A stretch of DNA of 64,000 bases from Parietichytrium sp. I65-24A (taxonomy: Eukaryota; Sar; Bigyra; Thraustochytrida; Thraustochytriidae), in assembly GCA_012862575.1 (NCBI GenBank), contig BLSF01000032.1:186001-250000 (forward strand), given 5' to 3'. Numbering within the stretch: position 1 is the first letter of the stretch; each line of letters begins with the position of its first letter. The position numbers and the translations under genes are program-made. Shown here in pieces: positions 31,725 to 41,000 of this stretch. The notes under the pieces were generated by a model, which had not been told where the DNA came from, searched no databases, and worked only from the letters and a program-made list of their open reading frames with translations.

Positions 31725-33164
31725 CTACGACTGCTGCTCAGCTTTCTGGTACATTGCCTGAACCTCGTTCGAGAGCTGATAGGTGCGGAAGGCCATCTCC
31801 TTGGTCTTGTCAATGATCTGCTGGTAAATTTCAGGGTACTGATGGTTCATGACAACACAGTTCTGTTCAGAGTCGATCTTGGCGTCGAGCTTTGCGCCTT
31901 GAATGAGGTTGACGAGCCAGCCCTCAGCGTCTTGGTCCTCAAGGTTGATCTTATCGGAGAGCATGCGTGTATCAATCTTGGTGTGGATACGGCAGAAGGT
32001 CTCAAAGATTGCTAGGCGGGCGCTCTCCTTGAAGTCGCTCACTAAGTGCTCCAAAAAGAAGTCATTGGCCATAACGGACTCGCACTCCTGAAGGCATTCG
32101 TGCGCGCGGTCAAAGTTGAAGTCAATGTAGAGACAGTCCACAAACTGGGTGAGAGGATCGCGGTAGGAGTAGTGCTCCTGCTGGACGACAGTGATGAGGC
32201 GGTGCTTGAACTTGCGGTTTCTGCGTTGCGAGATGATCACAGCAGCAATGAGGTACCTGAGCAGCCAAGGACAGTTGGTCTGGATTGCGTCGATGTTCTT
32301 GCGAGCGAAGAAGAGCTCGATCATCTGGCCGAGAAGATAAGTTGGCATGCCAGCTGCATTTGGGTACTCGTTGTTTGCGTTGTGCTCGCCCTCAGCATCC
32401 TCCTCAGGGTCCTCAATCGGGAACTTGAAAAAGAGGAACAAACTCCAGTGCAAAAGCCAGCTCCTGTACTGGAGCTGCTCGAGGTGGTGGCTTGGGCTGT
32501 GTGGGTTTTCATCCATCTCGTCCAGGAGCTTTTGCAATGCCAACACATCCTTGAGCGCGTTGACCACGTCGTCGGTTGTTCTTAGCATCAATAGTTCGGA
32601 GGAAAGCTTTCCCCAAAGAGCAAAGAAGGAGTTTGGTCCTTCAGGCACGAGCTCGCGGTAGTACAGCATCAAATAAATGGTATCTTGGTAGTTGCCGATC
32701 TCATAGATAAATTTGCCGTACCTGTAAAAGGCCTCAATGGTCTCATCACTAATGTTGTATTCCTCTGCAAGGTGTTCAGGATTAAATTTGTTCTCAGAGA
32801 TAAGCCCCTGCAACTCCTCCGGGTTGCGCAAGATGTCGAGCAGAGGTCCACAAGCGGCCTCCAGCTCCTCCAGGTCCTTGACAGCGAATTCCCTCCTCTC
32901 CGCGAGCTCCGCCTTTGTGTTCTCGTCTATCTCGGATGGGTCCAGAGTCTCCAGCGTCTCCATCGTGTAGTCCACCATGTTGGTCGCCCTCAAAAAATCC
33001 AGAAGCGCGTACGTCAGGTCCTTGTCGCTGTACAGGTCTTTACCGCGCAGATACTGGATCAGCGGCAACATCATGTGCAGGTCCAAAAACGGCGAGATCG
33101 TGCTCACCAGGCAGTTCTTCACCCGAACATCTCCCACTTCTTCCTGCGCGCCGGAGCCCTCCAT
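31725..33164 (-). CDS. EIF3E: Translation initiation factor eIF3 subunit e (INT6)
   Basis: 479 aa, close to the usual 435-450 aa. The N-terminus matches the eIF3e N-terminal domain (ISPFLDLHMMLPLIQYLRGK, YALLDFLRATNMVDYTME). The helical repeat region contains FYRYGKFIYEIGNYQDTIYL and PNSFFALWGKLSSELLM. The PCI region toward the C-terminus ends with IDTRMLSDKINLEDQDAEGW and a tail of FRTYQLSNEVQAMYQKAEQ. It is part of the cytosolic eIF3 complex that recruits the 43S subunit to mRNA. The start is the ATG at 33162-33164; the frame continues upstream, but without an ATG or homology. A small acidic insertion (EDPEEDAEGEHNANNEY) lies between conserved helices. Intronless. Confidence 0.95.
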   Translation of the reverse strand: MEGSGAQEEVGDVRVKNCLVSTISPFLDLHMMLPLIQYLRGKDLYSDKDLTYALLDFLRATNMVDYTMETLETLDPSEIDENTKAELAERREFAVKDLEELEAACGPLLDILRNPEELQGLISENKFNPEHLAEEYNISDETIEAFYRYGKFIYEIGNYQDTIYLMLYYRELVPEGPNSFFALWGKLSSELLMLRTTDDVVNALKDVLALQKLLDEMDENPHSPSHHLEQLQYRSWLLHWSLFLFFKFPIEDPEEDAEGEHNANNEYPNAAGMPTYLLGQMIELFFARKNIDAIQTNCPWLLRYLIAAVIISQRRNRKFKHRLITVVQQEHYSYRDPLTQFVDCLYIDFNFDRAHECLQECESVMANDFFLEHLVSDFKESARLAIFETFCRIHTKIDTRMLSDKINLEDQDAEGWLVNLIQGAKLDAKIDSEQNCVVMNHQYPEIYQQIIDKTKEMAFRTYQLSNEVQAMYQKAEQQS

Positions 33165-34123
33165 TTCTCCCAGATTCCAGATTTCAGATCCCAGATCCCT
33201 GATCCTCTGCCAGTCACTCTGTCTTTCAAATCTCAATCTGACGACCGACACCTTCCTTGCGCTTGCCTTTGCTCGCACACTGTTCTCTGTCCTCGATAAC
33301 CAAGTCTCCGAGTGCGCGTACCCCACACCGACTACCGACTACCGACTGCTCTCCACCTAACAGAAACCCTAGCCCTCTGACGCAGCAAACAAACCAACAC
33401 AGCCAACTCGCGGATCCTCTGCTCCTCGGTCTCCTCAGCCAATCTTTTTAGATCCCTGCCAAGACCGAGCTTGCGTCACTTGTTTCGCCGCCGTGACGGA
33501 AGCTGGAGACTGGGATGACGAGCAAACGGGACGATTGTGCGTCACGTAGACGTCTACGTGACGAGTGTGGTCCTTGCTTGCGTAAGCAGGAAGGCTGCAA
33601 CTCTAGCTGACATCATCAGAATATGTGTACTGACGTCATTTATTCCGCTTCTATGTAAATTATTAAACCTTCTCCATCTTGATGACGTGGGCATCCGTAA
33701 CCTGTGGTCTACAATCCTTCCCCACCCTAACCCTCTCTGAACCCTTGACCCAGACCAGGGTAGGGCACATTCGCCGGGCGTTCTTCGAGGACCACCTTCT
33801 CCGACTCTGTCACTTTGCCACCTCCACAACTCAACAGGTGGCCACCAGCCCGTCTACCCCTTCGCATAGTCCACCAGTAGCACTCCACCACACTAACTTT
33901 TGGTTGGTGTCCGCACCGCTCCGCTACGGAATAAGGCCATCAACGGCTAAGAAGGGTCTCTTAAGGAGGCCGGTACTAATCGAGTAGCGCCCGGGGGACC
34001 ACTCAGTGAGAGAGAAAAGAGAGAAAGTGAGAAAAGAGGGAAAGAGAGAAGAGAGAGAAAGAGGGAAAGTCAGAAGAGAACGAAGACGAGTCAGTCGATC
34101 GAGACACAAACACAGCAGACAAA
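33165..34123. other. divergent promoter region of eIF3e and eL22 genes
   Basis: About 960 nt between divergent translation-factor and ribosomal-protein genes. A polypurine block (GAGAGAAAAG-type) at 34009-34080 lies just before the eL22 ATG, on the sense strand. CTACGTGACG/GACGTAGACG motifs occur at 33545-33562. No gene is supported, although an unrecognised frame spans 33679-33987. Confidence 0.5.
34009..34080 (+). repeat. GA-rich polypurine tract before eL22
   Basis: About 70 nt of almost pure A and G (AGAGAGAAAAGAGAGAAAGTG..) ending about 45 nt before the eL22 start codon. It may lie in the leader or core promoter. Confidence 0.7.
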
Positions 34124-35035
34124 ATGACCGTAAGTTGCGGATGGTTTCGCGCGAACAGGCAGTGTGACACGCGGGCGACAGTGGGACGTGCGGCGTGCGC
34201 GAAGAGGTGTCGGTGCGCGTTTGAGATTTGGAGATTTGGAGGGATGGTGATGTTGGAAGATTGCAGATGGACGCTGGTCTGACTGAAGTTGCGTGTGTTT
34301 GTGTATGTTTGTGCGTGGCGGCGGGATGTGAATGGCGCAGAGCAAGACCCTCAAGTTCGTGCTCGACTGCTCCGAGCCTGTCAAGGAGCAGGTCTTGGAT
34401 CTCTCTTCGTTCGTAAGTTGAGAAGTCGATAGGATGCAGTTTGCGGTTGTGTCGACGGAAATGGCTCTTCAAGAGGGACCGCTGGTGTAATCTCAGAAGG
34501 CGAAGCTGGTTGGCTGAGCCACTCGCTGGTTTGTTCTGCTTCTCGTGGGTGTGCTTGTCGCAAGTTTTTCGGCAAAGCAGGCAGAGTACGTTTGTGCTCA
34601 CTTTCACGAGCAAATGTCAAAACAAGACCGATAAGAGGGTGGCCTGTGTGTCGCCGTAAGCCTGAGATTGGCGTCCCTCTTGATCCATGACCTCCACAAC
34701 CTCATGATTGTTCGAGGTTGTGCATTGTTCTAATGTGTGGCAATTTTATTGTTTGATTCCAATGAGCGTAGGAGAAGTTTCTCGAGGAGAAGATCAAGAT
34801 CAACAACAAGACCGGTGCTCTCGGTGATAAGATCAAGGTGACCAGCGACTCCAAGAAGATCACTGTCACCTCCACCATCCCACTCAGCAAGCGCTACCTT
34901 AAGTACCTTGCCAAGAAGTACCTCAAGAAGCAGAGCCTTCGCGACTACATTCGCGTCATCGCGGACCAGAAGAATAAGGGAACCTATCTTGTCACATTCT
35001 TCAAGCTTGACGACACACCTGCTGACGAAGAGTAA
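34124..35035 (+). CDS. RPL22: 60S ribosomal protein eL22, three exons
   Basis: Reconstructed from exons 34124-34129, 34341-34412 and 34772-35035, giving 113 aa. Introns are 34130-34340 (211 nt, GTAAGT..CAG) and 34413-34771 (359 nt, GTAAGT..TAG), both phase 0. Exon 1 codes only for Met-Thr. Exon 2 gives SKTLKFVLDCSEPVKEQVLD. Exon 3 gives EKFLEEKIKINNKTGALGDK, ITVTSTIPLSKRYLKYLAKK and SLRDYIRVIADQKNKGTY. These match eL22 throughout (human: FTLDC..PVEDG, FEQFLQERIKVN, SKRYLKYLTKKYLKK, LRDWLRVVA). The acidic tail (DDTPADEE) is also typical. It is a component of the large cytosolic ribosomal subunit. A tiny first exon and long introns are common in ribosomal protein genes. Confidence 0.95.
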
Positions 35036-35404
35036 GCTTTTTCTCAATTTAAAAAACTATCGTGACAAACACCATCTTCCCCTATTTGTCTTTTTTGTTT
35101 TTTCACGTCGAAGGGAGAGATTTGTATATCCAGGGTGCAGGACCATTTGCTTGAGCTTGAGAAGAGAAAATCTGAGCCAGTCAGACTTGAAAGGGACTCA
35201 ACTTGAGTTGTCCAAAGCTAAACTACATTTGTTGAGATCACGTACTACATACATCTTTATGGGTAAGAGATGCTCGCAGATTCAAGAGTAGGGGGAGGAA
35301 GAGCCGCTCGCTTTTGAATGAGACAGATGCGATTTCAAAATCAAAGTAGGAAGCTAAACTACATTTATTTAGTGGTCAAAAGTCTTGCGTATATGTAAAT
35401 GAGT

Positions 35405-38400
35405 TTATTCTGCTGTCTTGAGCTTGTTGAGCATTTGGAACATTGTTGCACTATTGCCCTTTTCCTCGTTGGCAACAATCGATGGGCGCGAAGTAGCTGA
35501 GCCAGACGAACGCGTGGAAGTAATTCCTAGCGCAACGTTCGAAACTGATGACTTTTTACGAGTTGTAGTCAACGCTGGTGCAGACGACTGCCGTCTGGAG
35601 AACATGGCCGCCATTGCCGACACCGTGGATTGCCGACGGCCACTACTCTGGGCAGAGGAGTACGACTGCCTCTTCTCTATACCAGAAGCTGTCGATGACT
35701 TGCGCGCAGGCTCTGCTTTGTTTTGGTTCTGGTTTTGGAGGAAGGCTGACTGTCGACGGGCAACAAGAGGTCCGGTGGAGGCCTTTCGCCGGGGTGTGGT
35801 GGAGCGAGCAGAGGTCGTGGACACCGCCGAAGACCTTCGAGTTGTCTCGATGGCAGGTTCCACCTGGCCTCCAGTCACACTGTCAGCACTATTTCTTGCA
35901 TCTTGTGCGGATGACGAGTACCTGCGAGATCGTCTTGCAGCTTCCTCCTCTTCCTCAGCTGCAGCTCGAGCCTTCTCGTTCTTGGCATCGTTGAAGTCTT
36001 CGACGAGACCGTGCAAAGTCTGCAACTCGGCATCGGTATCGGCAAAGTCGTTTAACAACCTGACCAGCTTGTTGTAGACGGGGCCTGCCTCTGCAGTCTC
36101 ATCCATGTCGCAGAGCGAGGTCCATAGCGAGTACAACACTTTTCCGAGCCATCTGCGCACTTCAATAGACAGGCCTGCGAAGGATGCACTCTCGGTGGAC
36201 TCGATTTCGCGCACGAGGAACTGAAACTCTTCTACAGCGGCCTCAAGGCGCCCAATCCGTTTCAAGGACTCGCCCAAACCAAGGCGTATGCGAACAGTAT
36301 GAGAGAGATTCTGGGAGCCCTCATTAAGGCTTACAAGCTTTTTGAAGCGCCGGGCGGCGACTTTGTAGCTTCTTTGCAGTAGGGTCAGCTCGGCAGAGTT
36401 GAGCTTGACCTCGAGCTCTTGGCGCAAAAGTACGTGCTTGAGAGACTTTTGAACCTCCATTGCCGCGATGTATGCTTGCTCCGCTTGGTCGAAGCTCCCT
36501 TGTTTGGCGTATAGCTTTCCCTGTTCCATGTGGGCCATCGCAAGAAACGGAGTTGAAATTCCGATGCACTCGCATTGGCGCTTGGCAAGCGTCAATTGGG
36601 CTTGTGACTGTGCATACTTGCCCAGCTCCGTTTGGATGGCGGCAAGGTGGATCAGTCCCCGCGTTTCCAGGTAGTGGTTCGCACTCAAGTGCATTCGTAC
36701 CACGCTCAGGCCCTGCTCCACAAAGCTCTCTGCCATACTGGCTTTCATGTCACTCACCAGCACCCATCCGAGGTCGTACAGATTCTCCACAAACTCCTTG
36801 CTTGTGGAGTTTGTGGTTTTCCAAATTGCTCGGGCCTGCATATGCTTGGTGATGGCCAAATCGCTCTTTCCCATGCTCGCCAGGATTCTCCCCATGATTG
36901 CTGGCACAATCCCCAAGGCTGGATGGCTCTCCCCCAAGCTCAAGCAGCCGTCCATATACGCTTCGTCTAGCTTTCTCATTGCATCAGAAAAGTGCCCTTC
37001 TTCCTCAAAAATGCGCGCCTGCATACAGAGGAGCAAAACTGCGTGAGTGCCGTTGGTGGCCTTCCTATTTGGGTCTCGCAAGAGCTCATCAAGTTTTTCG
37101 GTGACGGAGCGGGCTTCGGCAAGCTCCCCGCTTAGCAGGTAATTTTCTATGATGGCAAGCAAGCAGGTCTCAAGCCTCTCATTGTTGGCGCCAAAAGTTT
37201 TTTCGTTGATCTGAGCAAGCCTTTCGAGTATGTCAAGCTGTTCGGCCAAGTGAAACTGTGATCCCAGGGCATCTGCATATGAGCTTAGCAAGCTCGAGTA
37301 CAGCGCGGCAAACTCCTTTGGGCTCTTGGCCCACAATCGGGAGCATGCCTCGATGGCTTCTGTGTAGACCCGCGTGCACTCGGGTAGGCTGCCTGAGCGC
37401 GCGTACAGGTTTCCGAGTTTTTGGTGGATGAGGAGGCTCTGCTGGCTCGCAATTTCTTCGCGCTCCCTGGAATCTTGCATCGCCAGTTCAAAATACTCGA
37501 CTGCTTTTGGCATCGTGCCAAGCTCCTCATAGAGAATTCCCAGCGAGAACAAGATGTTTGAACATCCCAGATCATTGGATTTGGCGATGGTGAGGGCGGC
37601 CTCTAATCGTGTGGTTGCTAGCTTTGGTTTTCCCAACAGCTGCGCAAGGTCAGATAACTCCACTAAAGTCTCCACTTCCATTTCATAAGACTCCCTGGTC
37701 TCGATTCTGTTTTGTGAACCCAACACTTCTTCCAACCGCTGCTCTGCCTGCTTGTAGTCCCCCAGTGCGCGGAGAATAATGGCACATCTGCGAATAGCCC
37801 GTACAAGCCTTGGGTCTCTCTTGTTTTTGCAAACAGACTTGTAGATGGCAACACTCTCTTCCGCGCGCTTGAGAGCTTTTGCAAGGTCGCCAAGACACCT
37901 GTGTGCCTCGGCAACGGTGTAGAGTACTTCAGCAACCCGCTCGTTCTTTGTTGTGCCAGTCGAATTCTTAAACAGACGCACAGCCAGCTCGCCAGAGCTC
38001 CAGCAGTCTTCGTACTTGCGCTGCTCCAACCGAATCCTGCAGACATGTGAAAGTGCAGAAGCTTCGCTTATCTGTTCCCCGGTGCTCTGGAACACCTTGA
38101 GGCAGATTTTCAGGCACTCGTAGGCCTTGTCGCGCTCGCCGAGCCTCTCGTACATATCGGCAGCTTTGAACGTTGCTTTTGCATATAGAGAGCTGTCTGG
38201 GCCAATCTTTCGCTTCAAGATTGTTGCAGCATCTATGTAGGCTTCGAGAGCTTCCGAGAAGTTGTCTGCCATTTCCACTAGAGCGCCAATCCGCATATGG
38301 ATTTCGCTGTTGAATAGGTGGCCATCCCCCATTCGATCCTGGCAGACTCGAAGGATTTCGCGGTAAGAAGTTAGGGCAAGGTCGAACTTTCGCTCGTCTT

Positions 38401-40513
38401 CCAGCAAGGTGGCGGCGCAAAATTTGGCTTGGATGACAAGTGGATTCTCCATGTCTCCGTCAAGAGAGGTCTGGAAAACGCTGAGCGCACGATTGTACGA
38501 TTTCCTGGCCAGATCAAACTCCCCGAGAAGTTGGTGTGACCTCCCAAACGCTAGCGTGATCTGAGCTATTCGGGGGTGTTCGCCCTGTGGATCCCGGCTG
38601 ATAGCCACTTTGAGCGCCTCTCGCGCCGTACTCTGAGCTTTTTTCCCCAGCCCAGCGCGGATGTAACACGATGCAATACTATGAAGACAGTCTGCGACAC
38701 TCGGATGAGTGCTGCTCAATTTTTCCCTTCTTATTTCCAACACTTGCTCAAATCTCTCAATCGCGTCGCTAGGTCGACCCTGCAGTTTCATGATCGTTCC
38801 GATGTTGTGCAGCGCATCTGCTACAACAAGCATACCTAATAACGAGGTGCTCTCGTCCTCTTGCTTGGCGTGGTCCTTGGCGGCATTGATGGCCGAAAGG
38901 CTGAGCTGCTGAGCGTCGCTGCAGTCGCCGAGAGCGCTATACACAGCAGCAACATGTACCATACTTTGCGCCACTAGCGGGCTGTCTTTACCAAGCTTCT
39001 TCCTCCTCATCATGAGCCCTTCCTGGAGACAATCTGATGCGAGGGTATAAAATCCCCGCTTGCAGTGCGTCAAGCCCAGGTCACTCAGGGTTCTCGCAGT
39101 CTTGAGCTCGTTGTCGAGCTTCATGCTCAGCGCCTCCTTCAAGGTTTCCTCTGCTTGTATATATCTTCCGGCGTCCATGAGCAACCGCCCACGAATTGAC
39201 AAAAGGTCAGATAGGGGCACGTGACGGCTTCCCAGTCCGTTGGCAACTCTGCCCTCCCTGGTAAAATATGTCATCTCCTCAATGTCTTTGTTTATCCAGC
39301 TGTGCAATAAGGCGATGATGCGATTCTCCATGGCATCCCAGCCTCCGGTGATGTGCTGTTTGACGATCTGAGCGACGAGATCAGCGCTGGTCAATTCAGC
39401 TTTGAACGACTTCCACGCCTTCGCTTTCCGAATATCCACAGCCAAAAATTGTTGAAGGACTCCGTCCAGGTCTTGTGCCAGTAGGTGAATGAGTCTCTTG
39501 TACTGATCCGTGGGGCAGAATAGGTCAAAAGCGACGCTTGGCCGGGAGTCTAGCTCAGCGGCCATCGTGTATATCTCGCACATGCTGTCCAAATCGCGCA
39601 AGGCCTGGAAGCCCTCCTCCCATGACGGCACATAGACCAAGAATTCGTCAAACATGTGTAGCGCAGCCATGGTCTGCTCCGGGAGAAGAGTCGTCCGCGA
39701 GCGGTTCGCCGCGGAAGCCTCGGCCGAGGAAGACGCCGCAGCAGCAGCATCGGCGAGCGCTTTAGAGCGCACGCTCTCGCGGAAACTCAAGGAAGGGACA
39801 GGTTTTCTGTTGGACTTGCGCGAGACGTGGCTGCTTTGGCGGTCGCCTCCGGAGGCCGCCTGCAGCTGCTGTACTGACGGCACCGACTTGAGCGTAAGGT
39901 GGTCCAGGTAAACCAGTGCCTCGAAAGGGTTCTTGCCCTTGGACCTGTAGTGATCCAGCAGCGCCACCACCACGTCGTGGAAGCTGGCCGACGGCACGTG
40001 CGACACGTACGCACCCTTGTACATCTCGCCTAGTGCCTCTTCTCCGAATGAGAATGGTACCGTGCCCGTCTCCACGTCAAAGTACCTGAAGCAGAACTCC
40101 CCGACATCCTCCACCGTCCACAGCTCCCGCGGCTTGAAGGCCAGCAGCCTCGACTCCACCACAAAATCGCCCACACCAGGCACGAACACGAGCACCTTGC
40201 CGCTCAGTCCCACTTCCTTCCGCATCAGCGCCGTCGTGCCCTTGGGTAAGTGCACGTTCACGCCATCTCGCACGCGGTAGGGCTCCAGGAAAGTATGGAG
40301 CTCCACGCCCTGCGCCACCGCCCCTTTCTCCAACTGCTGCACGAAATTTAGAAGCGCCTGCACGGGAACGCCGCGGAAACGCCGCTCTCCGCGTTCTAGC
40401 GCCTGCACCTGCGCCTGCAGAGCCTCCAGATTCTTCCGACTCCCCGTGCGCCGCACGGACCCTCGTCGCACCGACGAGATCCGCGCCTTCACGCTGCTGC
40501 GCACCTTCTTCAT
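35405..40513 (-). CDS. 1702-aa protein: novel N-terminal domain, degenerate TIR-like module, long TPR array (kinesin-light-chain-like)
   Basis: The ATG at 40511-40513 (MKKVRSSVK) is chosen; the frame continues upstream without an ATG. A basic Ser/Arg-rich start (1-30) precedes a domain at about 46-148 (FRGVPVQALLNFVQQLEKG, KGTTALM, VLVFVPGVGDFVV, FKPRELWTVEDVGEF). About 167-408 follows the pattern of a TIR-like domain known from algal and protist TPR proteins: AYVSHVPSASFHDVVVALL, ALVYLDHL, FLVYVPSWEEGFQALRD, SMCEIYTMA, then FLAVDIRKAKAW and MENRIIALLHSWI. The usual SHAW, FCxNQ and WCLxE residues are altered. About 450-1470 is a long TPR array of the KLC type (ALSMKLDNELKTARTLSDLG, IGTIMKLQGRPSDAIERFEQ). 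A Ser/Arg-rich disordered tail closes the protein. Function unknown; probably a scaffold or sensor. A TPR-less relative lies 3.6 kb away. Confidence 0.8.
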   Translation of the reverse strand: MKKVRSSVKARISSVRRGSVRRTGSRKNLEALQAQVQALERGERRFRGVPVQALLNFVQQLEKGAVAQGVELHTFLEPYRVRDGVNVHLPKGTTALMRKEVGLSGKVLVFVPGVGDFVVESRLLAFKPRELWTVEDVGEFCFRYFDVETGTVPFSFGEEALGEMYKGAYVSHVPSASFHDVVVALLDHYRSKGKNPFEALVYLDHLTLKSVPSVQQLQAASGGDRQSSHVSRKSNRKPVPSLSFRESVRSKALADAAAAASSSAEASAANRSRTTLLPEQTMAALHMFDEFLVYVPSWEEGFQALRDLDSMCEIYTMAAELDSRPSVAFDLFCPTDQYKRLIHLLAQDLDGVLQQFLAVDIRKAKAWKSFKAELTSADLVAQIVKQHITGGWDAMENRIIALLHSWINKDIEEMTYFTREGRVANGLGSRHVPLSDLLSIRGRLLMDAGRYIQAEETLKEALSMKLDNELKTARTLSDLGLTHCKRGFYTLASDCLQEGLMMRRKKLGKDSPLVAQSMVHVAAVYSALGDCSDAQQLSLSAINAAKDHAKQEDESTSLLGMLVVADALHNIGTIMKLQGRPSDAIERFEQVLEIRREKLSSTHPSVADCLHSIASCYIRAGLGKKAQSTAREALKVAISRDPQGEHPRIAQITLAFGRSHQLLGEFDLARKSYNRALSVFQTSLDGDMENPLVIQAKFCAATLLEDERKFDLALTSYREILRVCQDRMGDGHLFNSEIHMRIGALVEMADNFSEALEAYIDAATILKRKIGPDSSLYAKATFKAADMYERLGERDKAYECLKICLKVFQSTGEQISEASALSHVCRIRLEQRKYEDCWSSGELAVRLFKNSTGTTKNERVAEVLYTVAEAHRCLGDLAKALKRAEESVAIYKSVCKNKRDPRLVRAIRRCAIILRALGDYKQAEQRLEEVLGSQNRIETRESYEMEVETLVELSDLAQLLGKPKLATTRLEAALTIAKSNDLGCSNILFSLGILYEELGTMPKAVEYFELAMQDSREREEIASQQSLLIHQKLGNLYARSGSLPECTRVYTEAIEACSRLWAKSPKEFAALYSSLLSSYADALGSQFHLAEQLDILERLAQINEKTFGANNERLETCLLAIIENYLLSGELAEARSVTEKLDELLRDPNRKATNGTHAVLLLCMQARIFEEEGHFSDAMRKLDEAYMDGCLSLGESHPALGIVPAIMGRILASMGKSDLAITKHMQARAIWKTTNSTSKEFVENLYDLGWVLVSDMKASMAESFVEQGLSVVRMHLSANHYLETRGLIHLAAIQTELGKYAQSQAQLTLAKRQCECIGISTPFLAMAHMEQGKLYAKQGSFDQAEQAYIAAMEVQKSLKHVLLRQELEVKLNSAELTLLQRSYKVAARRFKKLVSLNEGSQNLSHTVRIRLGLGESLKRIGRLEAAVEEFQFLVREIESTESASFAGLSIEVRRWLGKVLYSLWTSLCDMDETAEAGPVYNKLVRLLNDFADTDAELQTLHGLVEDFNDAKNEKARAAAEEEEEAARRSRRYSSSAQDARNSADSVTGGQVEPAIETTRRSSAVSTTSARSTTPRRKASTGPLVARRQSAFLQNQNQNKAEPARKSSTASGIEKRQSYSSAQSSGRRQSTVSAMAAMFSRRQSSAPALTTTRKKSSVSNVALGITSTRSSGSATSRPSIVANEEKGNSATMFQMLNKLKTAE

Positions 40514-40694
40514 CGCGCCGCCGTGCCCCGCTCTACCTGTCGCGGAACACTCCACGCCCTGTGCCTGCTGCGCGCTGCCAGCTCCTTCTCCTTATCCTTC
40601 TCCGCCTCCAGGAGCACTCTGCTCGGCAGGGGTCCTCGCTCTCCGAATACCGTTTCAGTCAGCGGCTGATGACGACCTCTTTTCGCCAAGTTCG

Positions 40695-40775
40695 TTCTTT
40701 CTTTCTTTCTTTCTTTCTCCACTTGCTGCTTTCCTGCTTGCCTGCTTACTTGCTTACTTGCTTGCTTGCTTTCTC
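40695..40775. repeat. (CTTT)n and (CTTG)n tetranucleotide repeats
   Basis: CTTT units at about 40697-40718 are followed, after a short gap, by CTTG/CTTA units at about 40735-40770. They lie about 200 nt upstream of the TPR gene start. Confidence 0.9.
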
Positions 40776-40854
40776 TCTATCTCCGTGCTTCTCTCTGCGA
40801 TTATGCGATTATGCGATACTACGCGTCGCCGTTTCTGTTGTCTTGCTCGCTGGT

Positions 40855-41000
40855 GTCTCTGTTGTCTCTGTTGTCTCTGTTGTCTCTCTGCTTCTCCGTT
40901 GTCCTCGTCTTGTCTTCCTCTTTCTGTCTTTCTGTCTTTCTGTCTTTCTGACTTTCCGTCTTTTTGTCTTTCTCTCTTTCTGTCTTTCTTTCCTTCCTTT
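40855..41000. repeat. 9-bp (TCTCTGTTG)n and 8-bp (TTTCTGTC)n tandem repeats
   Basis: A run of TCTCTGTTG (about four copies, 40855-40890) changes into a run of TTTCTGTC and variants (40921-41000). It is strongly pyrimidine-biased on the plus strand. Confidence 0.9.

Noticed and set aside
33679-33987. 102-codon plus-strand frame before eL22
   Set aside because: No homology seen; it lies in the divergent promoter region and is not linked to eL22 by a plausible splice.
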